This document shows positions 62,753-64,000 of a stretch of 64,000 nucleotides of DNA, one piece after another. A program made the position numbers and the translations under genes. The stretch is from Salinigranum salinum (GTDB lineage Archaea > Halobacteriota > Halobacteria > Halobacteriales > Haloferacaceae): assembly GCF_009176545.1 (NCBI RefSeq), contig NZ_VTOJ01000002.1, positions 124,001 through 188,000 of the forward strand. The letters run 5' to 3'. Position 1 is the first letter of the stretch, and each line of letters starts with the position of its first letter. Below the pieces are notes generated by a model that ran no database searches, had not been told where the DNA came from, and saw only the letters and a list, made by a program, of their open reading frames with translations.

Positions 62753-63124
62753 GTGGCCGAACGCTACTCCTCGTTCGAGCGGGGCGGCCGCCGGTGGCTC
62801 TGGCAGCGGATCACGGCGGCGTTCCTCGTCATCGTGCTCGCGTTTCACTTCTTCCTGCTCCACTTCGTCAACCACGCCGACGAGGTGACGTTCGCCATGA
62901 GTTCGGCACGGATGGAGCAGCTGTCGTACTACTCGCTGATGATCCTGTTCCTCGTGACGGCGACGTTCCACGGCGTCAACGGCGTCTACAACGCGCTCGT
63001 CAACCAGGGCCTCACCGGCACGAAACTGCAGGTCGTGAAGGGGACGCTCGTCCTCGCCAGCGCGGTGCTCGTCATCCAGGGCATCCGCACGGCGAACGCG
63101 TGGGCCGGCTTCCCGACGTTCTAA
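62753..63124 (+). CDS. sdhD: succinate dehydrogenase membrane anchor subunit (SdhD)
   Basis: 123 aa, GTG start at 62753, three membrane helices (LVIVLAFHFFLLHFV; MILFLVTATFHGVNGV; LVLASAVLVIQGI). His residues in both of the first two helices are suitable heme/quinone ligands. Second gene of the operon; anchors the catalytic subunits to the membrane. Confidence 0.85.
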   Translation: MAERYSSFERGGRRWLWQRITAAFLVIVLAFHFFLLHFVNHADEVTFAMSSARMEQLSYYSLMILFLVTATFHGVNGVYNALVNQGLTGTKLQVVKGTLVLASAVLVIQGIRTANAWAGFPTF

Positions 63125-63130
63125 CCAACC

Positions 63131-64000
63131 ATGAGTACACAACTCCCCGAAACCGAATCCCAGGAGGCCGAACCGGACGCGGAGACGCAGCCCTCGAAAG
63201 GCGACGAGCGACGGGCGGAGCGGCGTCGCAGGGCAGCCGAACGCGAACGCGAGCGCCAGGCCGAGGAGGCCGAACGCGCGAAGGAGGCCGAGGACACGGT
63301 CCAGCTGAAGGTCTTCCGGTACGACCCCGAGGTGCCCGAGAAGGAGAAGCCGCGCTTCGACGACTTCTACGTCCCCTTCGAGAAGGGGATGACCGTGCTC
63401 GACGCGCTCATCTACGCCCGGGACACGTACGACTCGTCGCTCACGTTCAGACACTCCTGCCGGCAGGCCATCTGTGGGTCGGACGCGCTGTTCGTCAACG
63501 GCCGGCAACGGCTGGGGTGCAAGACGCAGCTCTCGGATCTGGACGAGCCGGTCCGCGTCGAGCCGCTCCCCCACCAGGAGGTCGTCAAGGACCTCGTCGT
63601 GGACATGGAGCACTTCTACGACCAGATGGAGGCGGTCGAGCCGTACTTCCAGACCAGCTCGCTGCCCGACAGCGAACTCGACGAACAGCGCCAGAGCCGC
63701 GAGAACCGCGAGAAGATCAAGATGTCCACGCGGTGTATCTGGTGCGGTGCGTGCATGTCGTCGTGCAACATCGCCGCCGGCGACAACCAGTATCTGGGGC
63801 CCGCGGCGATCAACAAGGCGTACCGGTTCGCCATGGACGAGCGTGAAGGCGAGGACATCAAGCAGCAGCGACTGGAGATCATCGAGCAGGAACACGGCGT
63901 CTGGCGGTGTCAGACGCAGTTCTCCTGTACGGAGGTCTGCCCGAAGGACATCCCCCTCACCGAGCACATCCAGGAGCTCAAACGCGAGGCGGTCAAGAGC
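63131..64000 (+). CDS. sdhB: succinate dehydrogenase iron-sulfur subunit (SdhB), cut by window end
   Basis: First 290 residues from the ATG at 63131; the stop is beyond the window. A highly charged N-terminal extension (about 15-55, Arg/Glu/Ala-rich coiled coil) precedes the ferredoxin domain. 2Fe-2S site: SCRQAICGSD and later GCKT, with Asp replacing the third Cys as in E. coli SdhB. 4Fe-4S and 3Fe-4S sites: CIWCGACMSSCN and CQTQFSCTEVCPKDI. Passes electrons from the flavoprotein SdhA to the quinone site. sdhA should follow. Confidence 0.9.
   Translation, partial: MSTQLPETESQEAEPDAETQPSKGDERRAERRRRAAERERERQAEEAERAKEAEDTVQLKVFRYDPEVPEKEKPRFDDFYVPFEKGMTVLDALIYARDTYDSSLTFRHSCRQAICGSDALFVNGRQRLGCKTQLSDLDEPVRVEPLPHQEVVKDLVVDMEHFYDQMEAVEPYFQTSSLPDSELDEQRQSRENREKIKMSTRCIWCGACMSSCNIAAGDNQYLGPAAINKAYRFAMDEREGEDIKQQRLEIIEQEHGVWRCQTQFSCTEVCPKDIPLTEHIQELKREAVKS

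Overview
The window reads as chromosomal DNA from a haloarchaeon (class Halobacteria). The G+C content is high. The proteins are strongly acidic and rich in Asp/Glu/Val/Ala. Exported proteins carry twin-arginine plus lipobox signals. Several starts lie about 25-29 nt after an archaeal TATA box, which suggests leaderless mRNAs. There are also several haloarchaea-type families (DUF5805+integrase, DUF5518, DUF5800, archaeal NikR, XPB-Bax1). I cannot name the genus. No rRNA, tRNA or CRISPR array was found.

Layout. 0.6-3.9 kb: a class III aminotransferase, then a DUF5805/tyrosine-recombinase pair. 3.9-5.6 kb: gene-poor, with two strong hairpins. 5.6-6.6 kb: a HEAT-repeat protein. 7.1-22.2 kb: the most interesting block, an accessory island. 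It holds an IclR regulator with repeated candidate operators, an FAD amino-acid oxidase (DAO family), a peptide/opine-type ABC importer (C-D-F-B-A order) whose binding protein appears circularly permuted, a thioredoxin-like protein, a FetAB-type transporter, a UspA protein, a second DAO oxidase, an octopine/nopaline-type dehydrogenase and an ornithine cyclodeaminase-family protein. Together these resemble the logic of bacterial opine catabolic regions: import, oxidative or NAD-linked cleavage of an N-substituted amino acid, then processing of the released amino acid. 22.4-23.8 kb: nickel module (NicO/RcnA-like transporter and divergent NikR). 23.8-25.1 kb: a gene graveyard with a truncated gene, an IS6-type transposase carrying four nonsense codons, and an orphan fragment. 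25.3-36.5 kb: mostly uncharacterised membrane proteins, including a bactofilin-like one and a frameshifted CPBP protease, plus an S9 peptidase.

From about 37 kb the sequence looks like conventional, higher-G+C core chromosome: an orphan molybdopterin hydroxylase large subunit, a SRAP (HMCES/YedK) protein, an RNase H-like exonuclease, a glycosyltransferase, a GH27 alpha-galactosidase-like enzyme, a polymer-forming protein, a DUF4349 lipoprotein, a YchF-like GTPase, a class I aminotransferase, a NitT/TauT-type ABC importer, two paralogous small Cys/His proteins around an FMN-barrel protein, the XPB-Bax1 DNA repair pair, a Tat-exported PQQ-propeller lipoprotein, an RsmB/NOP-type methyltransferase overlapping a separately encoded PUA-like domain, an aspartoacylase-family enzyme, and the start of the succinate dehydrogenase operon (sdhC, sdhD, sdhB running off the end).
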